Numbered from the stretch's first letter, positions 47,031 through 56,927 are shown. The stretch is 64,000 nt of DNA from Dolosigranulum savutiense (GCF_039830095.1 NZ_CP142435.1:1914478-1978477); one strand, 5' to 3'. Notes: generated by a model not told the origin, from the letters alone. Program-made: numbers and translations.

Positions 47031-50007
47031 CCATTTCTACCAACTCTCTTAATTTATTCCATACTTGATTCGGTCGCTCAGCTTCTTGGTATTCAATTCC
47101 ATATTCCTTCAATTGACTAAAGAATGATTTATGAATATCAATAATTTTTTCATCACCAATCCGTTTGCCATCACCTTCAGCTTTTGTCTCTACTAGTAAG
47201 TAAATTCTTTTCTTATCTTTTTTCTCCACAATATAGACAAAATCTGGTGTCGTTGTGCCACCGATATATTTTGGGATCTGAATTGCTCGGCGCGGAATCT
47301 TCCCAAAAGATATAATTGATGTATCACTATCATGATGGCGACTTAACAATTCTTTCTCGGGATGAACGGAATCATAGCGAAGTGGCGGTAATTCGTATAG
47401 GTGCTTATTATCCTCAACATAGTCTTCATCCTCATTCACACCAATCACTGTTGCTAAAATATCCTCTTTAAAGTCTTGTGATGATGTATCATATACTGAT
47501 GTACTTGCTTGAAAATCCAATATTTGATATTGATAACTCTGAGCATACCGATTCTCAAATTGTGCTTTAAAATTACGCACTAAGTTTTTCAAAGTCTCCT
47601 CACTCAAGTAAGTTGTATCCCCATCATATTGCTCCCGTAAAACAGGTGCTAAACTACGATGAATTTGTCGCGGTTGTAATTTAGTGGCTTCAGCCAGACG
47701 TTTTATAAATTTACCATAAACTATTCCTGGATAAGGACCAGAACCAGCATAAGGCATTGTTTTCTCTTCCACCCATGCACCTGATGTATTGGTACCTACT
47801 TTTTTATAGTTAAAATCAGGATAATATCTAACAAAGTTCTCTTCGTTATTCATTACTTCATCCAACAATAATTGCAACGTATTATCACTCAATCGATCAA
47901 ACTCAAGCATATATCGATGTGAAAAACGCTCCCACAAATCTCGCATTTTTTGCCAATTTTCTTTCTTCAGTTTAATACGCTCTTTTATCTTCTTATCCCC
48001 TGTTGTAATACGATCTTTTTTCACACGGTTCTTCTCAGCCAGCACTGGATAGAGCTTCAACAACTCTTCTAGACCATTTTTCTTGAAGTCATTATTTCGT
48101 TTAATAATTCCCTTGTTATCAAGCTCCTCTAGCAAGGTCTCCTCATCCAGCTCACTATGATAATCAAGAATCACGGATATCATATCACGTGTTAGGCGTT
48201 CAGTATCCAGTTGAACAGCTGCATCACTATTCACTTCAGAAACTAATTTCTCAGCAAAATCTCGCTCATCATAACTTATTAAATAACTTAACCGACTACT
48301 AAAATCTTCTTGATTCAACCGTTCACCTGTTTCATCAAGTGGTAAACGCAAGCCACGTCCAACTTCTTGAATCTTAGAGATTTCACTCCCTGATGTGCGT
48401 AGTTTCGCAATAATGAAAACATTTGGATTGTCCCATCCTTCTCGTAGTGTCCATTTTGAGAATAAGAAGCGCCGTGTTTCCCAGTGTCCTTTATCATCTT
48501 TGAAGGATAATAATTTTTCTTTATTCTCTAGAATATCGCTCACTTCTGCTTGAATACCTTCATCACTACTCTCTCTATCTTCACCGAAATAACCAGCATG
48601 AACACCTTTGCCCACTTTTTCTTGCTGTTTTTGTTCAGACATATTCCAACTAATTTGTTGTTGAAGTTCCTTTTGTGTAGCTCTTAAAAAAGATAGATAC
48701 TCCACCTCACGCTGGCCGGTCTTGAACTCATATTCAGCCACTAAGGTATCTAATTTCTTTTTCAGATGTTTTTCAAATATTTGCTTGAGCCATCCTTCTT
48801 TATGTCGATATGATTTAATTGAATCGATAAAGAATAACGTCAGTGTTTTTACTTTTGGAGACGTCACACTTTCTCTCATAAAGTTTTTCTGTTCGACTTC
48901 GAAGTGTTTATCAATTGCTTGTTTAATAATTAATTCTTGATACGAATTTTTCATGGTGGCAGGGAGAAGCGTCATCCCTGTATCTAATTCTAACCCATTG
49001 GACAGCTCACGTCCTCCTGCATACGTAATATCGCCTTCCATCCCAATATCATCACCAGGCTTGTACGTATATGTTTTGCCATTTCGCTTCAAGACAAGTT
49101 CTTTGTTAACCACTCGCTCTACCATACACTGATCTTTTGCTTCAGCCTCTGTAATGTTTGGGAAATACACATCAATCCCTTTTACTAAACCATCATTAAA
49201 TGCCTGAACAGCATTCAAGTTAAATTGTGGTTCGCCTCGATAATAATCTTTAACTGAAACGGCACTGCGCCCACGCCCTTTTTTTACTTCAGGAAAAGTT
49301 GCACCGAAACGAATAATCATTTGTGGGTTTAGACCTTTAATCGAATCATAATAAGACTTACCACGTGGAAATTTATGTGGTTCATCGATGATAACAACCG
49401 GACGAATAGCTCTCAAGGCTTCAATGGGCTTCGTATAACCATTCAGCATCGTTTGATTAAATCGATCTTGACCTTTATTTTTTCCACTCGTATAGATCCC
49501 TTCCATGTTAGCCGAGTTAAGCATCTGTGAGTTGATTAAGAGCACTTCAATCGTGGATGTATTATTACGGTCCCCTTCGATAAACTCTACTAAATGTGCT
49601 GGCAAGAGACCCTTGCTACTATCAAAATCTCCAGCATTAATCATCGTTAAGTTAATATGTGTGTTTTCATAATCTTTTTGGAAGTGTTGTCTTGAGAAGT
49701 CCGCTTCAATAAAGTTGCGCCAACCTTCTTTAATCGCTGGTGAAGGCACCACAATGACAAACTTGAACAAGCCATACTTCTTGTGCATTTCATAAATGGT
49801 ATTCACACCGACAAAGGTCTTCCCGGTTCCAGTTTCCATCTTAATATCAATATTCGCTTGTTCTTTTCCACGAAACTTAATTAATGGATTGGCATACACA
49901 AAATTTCGATCAAGATCATCTGAGTGACTATCTAATCCGTAAAATGCCTCATTGATAGCTTCCAGAGCTTTTTGTTGATGGGGTAATTCCTGTAGTCTAA
50001 TCTTCAT
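47020..50007 (-). CDS. res: Type III restriction enzyme, Res subunit
   Basis: This is the ATP-dependent restriction subunit that with Mod cleaves unmethylated DNA after long-range communication between head-to-head sites. It has 995 residues, the family length. Walker A is METGTGKTF (57-65) and the DEAD-like box is IIDEPHKF (207-213); motif VI QEVGRGLRLP lies near residue 560. The C-terminal endonuclease has PDF followed by VETKAEG (PD-x-ExK, about 918-941). All key residues are present. AGGAGG precedes the ATG, which lies 11 bp after mod and is followed by the ParB-like gene with an 11-bp overlap. Confidence 0.95.
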   Translation of the reverse strand: MKIRLQELPHQQKALEAINEAFYGLDSHSDDLDRNFVYANPLIKFRGKEQANIDIKMETGTGKTFVGVNTIYEMHKKYGLFKFVIVVPSPAIKEGWRNFIEADFSRQHFQKDYENTHINLTMINAGDFDSSKGLLPAHLVEFIEGDRNNTSTIEVLLINSQMLNSANMEGIYTSGKNKGQDRFNQTMLNGYTKPIEALRAIRPVVIIDEPHKFPRGKSYYDSIKGLNPQMIIRFGATFPEVKKGRGRSAVSVKDYYRGEPQFNLNAVQAFNDGLVKGIDVYFPNITEAEAKDQCMVERVVNKELVLKRNGKTYTYKPGDDIGMEGDITYAGGRELSNGLELDTGMTLLPATMKNSYQELIIKQAIDKHFEVEQKNFMRESVTSPKVKTLTLFFIDSIKSYRHKEGWLKQIFEKHLKKKLDTLVAEYEFKTGQREVEYLSFLRATQKELQQQISWNMSEQKQQEKVGKGVHAGYFGEDRESSDEGIQAEVSDILENKEKLLSFKDDKGHWETRRFLFSKWTLREGWDNPNVFIIAKLRTSGSEISKIQEVGRGLRLPLDETGERLNQEDFSSRLSYLISYDERDFAEKLVSEVNSDAAVQLDTERLTRDMISVILDYHSELDEETLLEELDNKGIIKRNNDFKKNGLEELLKLYPVLAEKNRVKKDRITTGDKKIKERIKLKKENWQKMRDLWERFSHRYMLEFDRLSDNTLQLLLDEVMNNEENFVRYYPDFNYKKVGTNTSGAWVEEKTMPYAGSGPYPGIVYGKFIKRLAEATKLQPRQIHRSLAPVLREQYDGDTTYLSEETLKNLVRNFKAQFENRYAQSYQYQILDFQASTSVYDTSSQDFKEDILATVIGVNEDEDYVEDNKHLYELPPLRYDSVHPEKELLSRHHDSDTSIISFGKIPRRAIQIPKYIGGTTTPDFVYIVEKKDKKRIYLLVETKAEGDGKRIGDEKIIDIHKSFFSQLKEYGIEYQEAERPNQVWNKLRELVEMDED

Positions 50008-50018
50008 CAGTCAACCTC

Positions 50019-52042
50019 CTAGTACCGAACTTGCATGTCAACAGATTGTTCGAGTTGCTTGAGGGCAATCTCTAGCTCTCTTAAACTTTCCATCGAGATT
50101 GTATGACCGTAAACAACAATGGTCTGTACAATCAGCTTGCCCGTTCCAATCGCGTTAACTAACTCTCGTGTATGAGCAGCTTCCCAATTGTTGGTAATAA
50201 TATAGATGCGTTGTTCATTCACATACGGTACGTCAACACCAACAATGTCTAACATGTCCATCTGAACATCGAATGGATAGTTATCCTTCACCAAGTAAGT
50301 TTGCAAGATAGTATCAAACCCACTCGCTTCCCCATCAAGGTTCAAGCTCGCACTTGAGAACGAACTAATCATATCATCGAATAAATCTTGTTGAATAGCA
50401 TCTTCGAACTCTAACTGATCTAATGTGTCTTTATTAGGTTGGACGAAGCGGAAGTGCTTGAATCCACCGTCAAAGTTTTCCGGTAAATCTTCTGCTTCTT
50501 CCTGAATTTTTGCACTTGCCCGACGAATTCGTTCACGCGAAATCTCATCAATCGATTTGAAGCCCGCATCATAAGCTGCTTTGCCACCTTTTGTCGGCAC
50601 TTCTTTTCCGTTAGAATTTACTGTATAAGTTTTCTCCGGTAACGTACACATAATAAACTGACGATTCCCACCATCTTCAGCATTCAATTGCATCACCGCA
50701 TCAGCTGTGGTGGAAGAGCCGGCGAAGAAATCAAGAACTTTCGCATTTTTATCAGAAAATGTCTTAGACTCAATTAAATATCTCAATAACTCACTTGGTT
50801 TAGGATTAGTAAAAATCGAAACTCCTTCAAATAATTTCTTAATTTCATTAGTTGCATCTGTATTCGTTGGTATATCATCTAATTTTTTTGATAGTATTGA
50901 AACAGGAGGCTTAATATTAATTTTTTGTGAATTTTTATCTAAGGTTGGGCGTAATGTTTTTATAGATTTAATCTCGATATTTCCCCCATTATCAATTGCC
51001 TCATCAATTGTTGATTGAGCCCACTTAAATCTTCCTTCCAAAATTAAATCATCCATTGGCTTACCACTTTTAACAACCACATCTTTTAATAAAATTATAG
51101 ATAATTTATTATTCCCATATTCTCCAGTAGCCAATTTTCCAGTAAATTCCCCATTTTTTATAACTACATCATCTTTATTTAAAACTCTCTTACTAACTGG
51201 ATTCGATATGTTGAGTAATTCAACTAATTTATTAGGATCTGTAGTGCCTCCTTTTAATTTTAAGGATTTATTTTTTCTATATGCAACAATATATTCATGT
51301 ATATTAGCAACTTCTTTAGATAAAAATGATGGTTGTGTCTTTTTATGCCAAATAAAACTTTGAACAAAATTACCTTCCCCAAAGATATCATCCATCAAGA
51401 GTTTCAAGTTCGCTTGTTCGTTGTCATCAATGGATACAAAAATAACCCCTTCATCCGTCAGCAATTTTTTCGCTAAGTATAAACGAGGGTACATGAATGT
51501 TAGCCAAGCACTATGGGTGGACTTGCCTTGAATTGATTTCATACGAGCAAGGTCTTCATCATTCAAGCCAAACATATTCTTGAGCGTCTCATCATCATAT
51601 TCAAAAGAATCAGGATAGACAAAACCGTCAGATCCTGTATTGTATGGGGGATCAATATAAATAAAGTCAATTTTTTTGTAGTAATTTTGTTGTAGGTGGC
51701 GCAGCACTTCGAGGTTATCGCCAGTGAGGAATAAGTTCTTGCTGTTTTTATTTTGAGGTTCTTCGTTCGCTGTTTTGTCTGGGACAATAACAGTTGTTGG
51801 ACGTTCTCCGGCTTGCTTACGAGCATAGTTACGTCCGATAAAATCTAATTGATAGCCACTAGAAAGTTCTTCTATATTATTTTCATCTAGGGCACGTTTA
51901 AATTTCGCTAAATCGAAGGTAGGTGTACCCCCCCCCCCGAAATTTCAAAATTAACAAATTCTGGAAGTTTTTGCTTTAATTCTTCTAAAAAGGCAGTGTT
52001 ACCTTTGACATTCTCATTATATTGTTGATTATCTTTTAACAT
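50019..52042 (-). CDS. mod: Type III DNA methyltransferase Mod, phase variable, out of frame in this copy
   Basis: This is an adenine-N6 methyltransferase and specificity subunit of a type III R-M system. From the ATG at 52042 the frame runs 35 codons, enters a run of 11 G (51928-51938), and stops nine codons later (44 residues). The methyltransferase body continues in another frame: IDPPYNTG (motif IV) and DFFAGSSTTADAV (motif I) in beta-class order, with the variable target-recognition region between them. A tract of 9 or 12 G joins the halves into 673 or 674 residues; 10 and 11 are off. The RBS is AGGAG, 11 bases before the ATG. An internal GTG at 51707 is not a credible start because it would lose conserved N-terminal sequence. 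Confidence 0.93.
51928..51938 (-). repeat. Homopolymeric G11 tract in mod (phase-variation switch)
   Basis: Eleven consecutive C on the plus strand, G on the coding strand, at codons 35-39 of mod. This is by far the longest G/C homopolymer I see in the window. Slippage by +1 or -2 restores the frame. Confidence 0.95.
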
Positions 52043-52086
52043 AATGGGGTTTTCTCCTATTCATATCATTATTTTTGTCCAACTGT

Positions 52087-52116
52087 ATTATACCTAATTT
52101 GTAAACCTGTTCTCAA
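52087..52116 (-). promoter_or_regulatory. Promoter of the mod-res-parB-SNF2 operon
   Basis: TTGAGA (52111-52116), an 18-base spacer and TATAAT (52087-52092) on the minus strand, 45 bp before the mod start. No other promoter was seen between the four genes. Confidence 0.65.
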
Positions 52117-52188
52117 GTGATATTTTATAAATAATGATACTTGAATATTATCAACTCAATTTTTAATCATAGGCACGGTCGTTATTTG

Positions 52189-52197
52189 TGTTATAAT
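52189..52197 (+). promoter_or_regulatory. Extended -10 promoter for the DUF1189 gene
   Basis: TGTTATAAT, 31 bp before the start codon; divergent from the defence operon promoter. Confidence 0.6.
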
Positions 52198-52228
52198 AGT
52201 TATACACTATTTTTTATAAGGAGTTACT

Positions 52229-52999
52229 ATGGTGATTAAACAATTACTTTTTGCATTAAAAAATCCAAGCGAGCAATATCGATTAGCTCAAGAGAAATCG
52301 TTCAAGTTTTGGCGTTATTTGCTGTTGTTGGCAACTATTACGTTTGTCGGCAGTGTGGTACGAGCGATACCGCTCTATACGTCAGCTCAATCGGCAGCGG
52401 GTGAGATTGCAGAAGCGCTTCCCACGTTCCAGATCAAGGATAATCAACTGATAAGCGATCACAAAAGTTATGTGCATGTGACTGATTCCTTCCTATTCTT
52501 CTTCGACCCCGATGAGGAAATGGATACGGCGTTGATTGAGAAAAACACCTCCCAACAACAAACACCTGTTAGTTTCGGTTTGTTGAAGGATAAAGCAACG
52601 TTAACTATTTTAAATAGTACACAAGAATTCTCCTACGAACAAATACCGGCACTCGATGAAGCGTTGGTTAGAAATATTTTAACATCCTTACAGCAGGGTA
52701 GTATTAGTGCAGTACTGACAGTCTTGATCGTAATGTTCATATCGATGCTGATTGTATTTGTACTAGAAGTTATGCCCATTATTCTAATCAATTATATATC
52801 AGTGGCTATTAGTAGAGTTTGGAATCTAACATTTTCAGCAAGCGTGACGCTGTTGACATTAACCTTGCCTATTATTTTCGTCACAGCAATTAATAGCCTG
52901 GGTATTGTATTTTCTTACCAATCAAACTTGCTGACCATCTTTTCACTCGTACTCTTCCAAGTGAATGTCTATTACTACCGAAAAGAACAGTCGAATTAA
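52229..52999 (+). CDS. DUF1189-like membrane protein
   Basis: This 256-residue protein has one N-terminal membrane segment (about residues 28-48), an extracellular domain of about 105 residues, and three or four closely spaced C-terminal segments. That plan, and the N-terminal KQLLFALKNPSEQYRLAQEKSFKFWRYL (partly), fit the DUF1189 family of Firmicutes, whose function is unknown. The RBS AAGGAG is 5 bases before the ATG. It is a single gene with its own promoter and a strong terminator. Confidence 0.75.
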   Translation: MVIKQLLFALKNPSEQYRLAQEKSFKFWRYLLLLATITFVGSVVRAIPLYTSAQSAAGEIAEALPTFQIKDNQLISDHKSYVHVTDSFLFFFDPDEEMDTALIEKNTSQQQTPVSFGLLKDKATLTILNSTQEFSYEQIPALDEALVRNILTSLQQGSISAVLTVLIVMFISMLIVFVLEVMPIILINYISVAISRVWNLTFSASVTLLTLTLPIIFVTAINSLGIVFSYQSNLLTIFSLVLFQVNVYYYRKEQSN

Positions 53000-53002
53000 C
53001 TA

Positions 53003-53050
53003 AAAAATCGTCATTTAACCGATAAGTTGATCGGTCAAATGACGATTTTT
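53003..53050 (+). terminator. Intrinsic terminator of the DUF1189 gene
   Basis: A perfect 21-bp stem (53003-53023 with 53030-53050) with a 6-base loop and T-rich 3' arm. It may act on both strands, since the next gene converges on it. Confidence 0.92.
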
Positions 53051-53091
53051 AGGCTCTACAACTTTTGGTGTTGGTGAGGATTTTCCTTGAG

Positions 53092-53277
53092 TTAATCATT
53101 CTCGAAAAGCTTTACATGAATAAGATAAAATGTAACAAATGAAGTAGTAGAGAAATATATCCATTCAAATATCATACTATTTTTTGTTAAGCGATTGAGT
53201 AAGGAATATGTTGTCCAAACTGAAAAAACTGCTACAATGATAATCCAAATTAGTTTTTTAATTCTTTGCGCATTCAT
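53092..53277 (-). CDS. Small two-helix membrane protein, unknown
   Basis: A 61-residue protein from an ATG at 53277 (MNAQRIKKLIWIIIV), preceded by AAAGGAGCATAAAA. It has two predicted membrane segments (about residues 8-25 and 37-56) and a short charged end (KLFEND). The frame stays open 29 codons upstream without a usable RBS. No family is recognised. It lies between the DUF1189 terminator and cshB. Confidence 0.6.
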   Translation of the reverse strand: MNAQRIKKLIWIIIVAVFSVWTTYSLLNRLTKNSMIFEWIYFSTTSFVTFYLIHVKLFEND

Positions 53278-53387
53278 TTTTATGCTCCTTTGTACTAATA
53301 GGTTAAAAATCATACAGCTAACTAATACGTTGTGAATTATAAATTTGTATGCAACATTATTCATCTCTGCATTTAATTAATATGGAT

Positions 53388-54695
53388 TTATTTTTTCTTT
53401 CTTCGCTGTCGACGTGCTTTTCGTTTTTTAAATTCATTGATTTTTTTCTTATAGCCTGGCTTAATTTTTTTCTTCGCTTTTTTCACCATGCCGGCAATTT
53501 CTGGATCATATGTTTTCTGTTGTCTATGTTTACGCTGTTGACGATCACGACGATCTTTCACATCCACTACACGACCATTTTTAATCGTTTTGGGTTGGAA
53601 TTCAATGCCTTTATCTTCTAGTATATCGATGGCTGGTGATTCATCTGGATGGTAGAAGGTAATCGCTGTGCCCGGTAAATTGTTGCGTCCGGTTCGTCCC
53701 ACTCGGTGAATGAAGAAATCTAACTCACGGGGAATTTCCGCATTGACCACATGGGATACGCCGTCGATATCAATACCGCGCGATGCTAAATCAGTCGCGA
53801 CGACATATTGATACTCTAAGTTTCTAATTTGGCGCATGACACGGCGACGCTCACGTGCGCTCAATCCCCCATGCAGCACGCAACAATTCAATCCACGTGC
53901 TACCAATTGCTTGGCAATCTCATCAACTTTTTCCTTCGTATTCGCAAAAATCAACGCTAAGTAAGGTTGCCCTAATGTTAATACTTCGTGAATTAAATCG
54001 ATCCGGTTCTTACTACGTGTTGAAATTAGCCAATTATCAACGGACTCTGATAATAAGGATTGACTCTCTGATTCAATAAATTTCGGATTATTCATATATT
54101 TGCGGAAAAATGGTTGCAATTTCTCTGGGATGGTTGCAGAAAATACAAACAGTTGACTCTCTTTAGGAATGCGGCTCGCAATTTGGTCAACCACATTTAA
54201 AAAGCCCATATCCAATGTCATATCTGCTTCATCTACCACCATAAAAGGAGCTTTATGAATGTCTAGTGCATTGGATTGGATCATATCTAACATCCGACCA
54301 GGCGTTCCAATTGCAATATGCGGTTGGCGGTGCTCTAACTTATCTAATGATTTCTCCTTATCCCGTCCACCGATAAAGCGTCCGACAACAATTTCCGGAT
54401 CAGCAAAGCCAGCAACTTGTTCTGCCATCCGGTAGAGCTGTTCAGCTAGTTCACGACTAGGTGCAGTAATGACAACTTGTACTTCTCTCTTGTCTGCCTC
54501 AATTTGATTGATTAATGGTAGCAAGAACGCATGTGTCTTGCCTGAACCGGTCTGTGATTGCACAACTAAGTCACGGTTTTTTGTCATTTCAGGAATAACT
54601 TTTGCCTGAATTGCAGTCGGTTCATAAAAATCAATTGCGTCCAATGCTTCATAAATAAATGGTTGAAAATTATATTGTTTAAAATAATCTGTCAT
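53388..54695 (-). CDS. cshB: DEAD-box RNA helicase CshB
   Basis: This ATP-dependent RNA helicase has 435 residues and is linked in Bacillus to cold adaptation and ribosome or mRNA handling. Motifs in order: Q motif (FYEPTAIQAKVIPEM), QSQTGSGKT, PSRELAEQ, TPGRMLDM, VDEADMTLD, FSATIP, IFANTKEKV, DLASRGIDI and HRVGRTGR. The C-terminal 60 residues are extremely basic, a probable RNA-binding tail. The DEAD Asp-Met variant around the box and overall length fit CshB rather than CshA. Confidence 0.92.
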   Translation of the reverse strand: MTDYFKQYNFQPFIYEALDAIDFYEPTAIQAKVIPEMTKNRDLVVQSQTGSGKTHAFLLPLINQIEADKREVQVVITAPSRELAEQLYRMAEQVAGFADPEIVVGRFIGGRDKEKSLDKLEHRQPHIAIGTPGRMLDMIQSNALDIHKAPFMVVDEADMTLDMGFLNVVDQIASRIPKESQLFVFSATIPEKLQPFFRKYMNNPKFIESESQSLLSESVDNWLISTRSKNRIDLIHEVLTLGQPYLALIFANTKEKVDEIAKQLVARGLNCCVLHGGLSARERRRVMRQIRNLEYQYVVATDLASRGIDIDGVSHVVNAEIPRELDFFIHRVGRTGRNNLPGTAITFYHPDESPAIDILEDKGIEFQPKTIKNGRVVDVKDRRDRQQRKHRQQKTYDPEIAGMVKKAKKKIKPGYKKKINEFKKRKARRQRRKKK

Positions 54696-54764
54696 AATAT
54701 CCCTTCTCTCTACTCTATTGTATCATATATTTTGTATCAATTCTTTTTTATTTTTACTGCAAGG

Positions 54765-54773
54765 TGTTATAAT
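54765..54773 (+). promoter_or_regulatory. Extended -10 promoter for zwf
   Basis: TGTTATAAT 40 bp before the zwf start. The gap between cshB and zwf (118 bp) holds the divergent promoters; nothing else is evident. Confidence 0.55.
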
Positions 54774-54813
54774 AGCCATAACGTATTATTTTTTATGAAA
54801 AAGGAGATTATCA

Positions 54814-56259
54814 ATGACTCAAGAATCACAAACGCTTATTACTCTATTTGGGGCAACGGGTGACTTAGCTGCACGCAAATTATACCCCGCCCTCTTCAGC
54901 TTATATAAAAAGAAAGAATTATCTCAGAACTTCGCGCTTATTGGAACTGGACGACGCGAATGGACAACCGAAAAATTACAATCAATTGTCCGCCAGTCGA
55001 TCCAAGATGATGACCAAGCACTCATCGAAGAATTTTCTAGCCACTTTTATTACCAATCACATGATGCAACGAACGGTGAGAATTACACTTTACTGAAGGA
55101 CTTAGCCGATGAATTAGATGAAAAATACAATATTGGCGGCAACCGTCTCTTCTACTTATCAGTCGCTCCCTTCTTGTTCAGTACCATTACCGGTTACTTA
55201 AAAGAATACGACTTATTCGCTAATGAAGAGCACATTAATCGTGTTATTTTTGAAAAACCATTCGGAACTGATCTTGCTTCGGCCAAGCAATTAAAAGAAG
55301 AACTCTTAGAACACTTGGATCGTGACGAAATTTATTTAATCGATCACTACTTAGGAAAAGAAATCGTTAAAAACTTACTGACCTTACGCTTCGCCAATCC
55401 GTTAATTAACAACGTCTGGCATAAGGATGCTATTGCTAATGTTCAGATCACATTAGCGGAGAAAGTTGGAGTCGAAGAGCGCGGGGAATTCTATGATAAA
55501 ACCGGAGCCTTAAAAGATATGGTCCAAAATCACATCTTACAATGCTTCAGTTACTTAGCGATGGAACAACCTAAATCGCTTGATACTGCCGATATCTTAC
55601 AAGCAAAAGTGGATGCTTTACGCAATATTAAATCACTTGACGACTCAGCATTACGTGATTCAATCGTACGAGCACAATACGTTGCAGACGAACAAGATAC
55701 TGCTGAAGAATCCTACCGTGAAAATAAAAATGTTGATAGCCAATCAGAGACCGAAACCTACGTCGCTGGAACGCTCTATGTAGACAATGACTTATTGGAA
55801 GGTGTACCATTTTACTACCGTACTGGCAAAAAAATGGCAGATAAAACCACTCGCTTCGACATTGTGTTCAAAAATCAAGAAGACTCCATTTTTGATAACG
55901 CCGAGCAAAATGTCTTAACGATTCACCTTGGACCTAAGAATGGCTTCTCGCTGTGTATTAATGAAAAAGAAATCGGCTATAAGTTTGGCAACTCGGTTAC
56001 AACCCTAAATAATTTCCGAACTGACGAACAACTTGAAAAAACGCCAGATGACTATGAACGTCTTATCTTTGAAGCGATACAAGGGAATCAAATTAACTTT
56101 GCCCAATATGATGAAGTGATTGCTTCTTGGAAATATATTGATCATGTTAAATCAGTCTGGGCATCATCAGATGACTTAACGACCTATGACGTCTACTCTA
56201 AAGGACCAAAAGAAGCAGAAGACCTTCTTACAAAAGACGGTCACAACTGGATTTGGTAA
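54814..56259 (+). CDS. zwf: Glucose-6-phosphate 1-dehydrogenase
   Basis: This is the first enzyme of the oxidative pentose phosphate pathway: it oxidises glucose-6-phosphate with NADP+. It has 481 residues. The dinucleotide motif is FGATGDLAARKLYPALF and the substrate and catalytic motif is IDHYLGKE, with EKPFGTD between them. FYYRTGKKM near the C-terminus is the conserved substrate-contact segment. The RBS is AAGGAGATTATCA. It is monocistronic with its own terminator. Confidence 0.97.
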   Translation: MTQESQTLITLFGATGDLAARKLYPALFSLYKKKELSQNFALIGTGRREWTTEKLQSIVRQSIQDDDQALIEEFSSHFYYQSHDATNGENYTLLKDLADELDEKYNIGGNRLFYLSVAPFLFSTITGYLKEYDLFANEEHINRVIFEKPFGTDLASAKQLKEELLEHLDRDEIYLIDHYLGKEIVKNLLTLRFANPLINNVWHKDAIANVQITLAEKVGVEERGEFYDKTGALKDMVQNHILQCFSYLAMEQPKSLDTADILQAKVDALRNIKSLDDSALRDSIVRAQYVADEQDTAEESYRENKNVDSQSETETYVAGTLYVDNDLLEGVPFYYRTGKKMADKTTRFDIVFKNQEDSIFDNAEQNVLTIHLGPKNGFSLCINEKEIGYKFGNSVTTLNNFRTDEQLEKTPDDYERLIFEAIQGNQINFAQYDEVIASWKYIDHVKSVWASSDDLTTYDVYSKGPKEAEDLLTKDGHNWIW

Positions 56260-56289
56260 TTAGAGTAAATCTGTTCTAACATAGCATGC

Positions 56290-56339
56290 AAAATGCCTCC
56301 ACCGTATAACAAGCTAGACGTGCGGTAGGGGCATTTTTT
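56290..56339 (+). terminator. Bidirectional terminator between zwf and trmL
   Basis: An 8-bp outer stem (56290-56297 with 56330-56337), continuing inward, ends in a T-run on the plus strand and a shorter T-rich stretch on the minus strand. It overlaps the last codon of trmL. Confidence 0.8.
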
Positions 56340-56844
56340 ATTTTAATTTATCATGATCATAGGTATAGGTTTTATCCAAGCCGACAAACTGTTGTTGGCG
56401 CAAGGCTTCATAAATAATAATATTGGCTGTATTAGATAGATTCAACGACCGAATATGTGTATCATCCATCGGTATACGGATACACTGCTCTTCATAGTCG
56501 CGCATAAACCGCTCCGGCAAACCGGTTGTCTCTTTGCCGAAAAGAAAATAATAATCTTGATCTACATCTGACAAATCTACATCACTATACACTCGCGGCG
56601 CAAACTTAGACACCAAAAACAATTGCTTCGGATCAACTTGTTGCAGGAAAGCTCTTAGATTTCGGTAATGATAAATCTCCAGCTCATTCCAATAATCTAG
56701 ACCAGCTCGCTTCAATGTGCGGTCTGTCACATCAAACCCAAGTGGATGAATAAGATGAAGTACTGTATTTGTTCCGGCACAGGTCCGAGCAATATTTCCG
56801 GTATTGGGTGGAATTTGCGGTTTATATAAGACAATATGATTCAT
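56338..56844 (-). CDS. trmL: tRNA (cytidine(34)-2'-O)-methyltransferase TrmL
   Basis: This is a SPOUT-class enzyme that 2'-O-methylates the wobble base of tRNA-Leu species. It has 168 residues. The trefoil-knot motifs are visible: [27 protein letters not shown] and [16 protein letters not shown]. The ATG at 56844 follows AAGGAGATTGTT; 52 further codons are open upstream but cross a terminator-like hairpin and lack an RBS. It is now the last backbone gene before the mobile-element cluster. Confidence 0.95.
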   Translation of the reverse strand: MNHIVLYKPQIPPNTGNIARTCAGTNTVLHLIHPLGFDVTDRTLKRAGLDYWNELEIYHYRNLRAFLQQVDPKQLFLVSKFAPRVYSDVDLSDVDQDYYFLFGKETTGLPERFMRDYEEQCIRIPMDDTHIRSLNLSNTANIIIYEALRQQQFVGLDKTYTYDHDKLK

Positions 56845-56884
56845 AACAATCTCCTTCATTCGTTGTAGGGCATTTTTATGTATT

Positions 56885-56927
56885 GAAAAACGCGCCATTT
56901 CGGTGTTAATCACGGCGAAATGGCACG
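56885..56927 (-). terminator. Terminator-like hairpin upstream of trmL
   Basis: A 9-bp core stem (56894-56902 with 56916-56924) extended by two or three pairs is followed by five T residues on the minus strand, 41 bp before trmL. It is either an attenuator of trmL or the relic terminator of a gene once upstream. Confidence 0.6.

Noticed and set aside
50019..51707. A 562-residue methyltransferase starting at the GTG at 51707
   Set aside because: The frame upstream encodes conserved Mod N-terminal sequence up to the G-tract, and no RBS precedes that GTG.
43901..52042. A DISARM defence system
   Set aside because: An SNF2 protein and a methyltransferase are present, but the restriction subunit is a clear type III Res and no DrmA, DrmB (DUF1998) or DrmC (PLD) gene is found.
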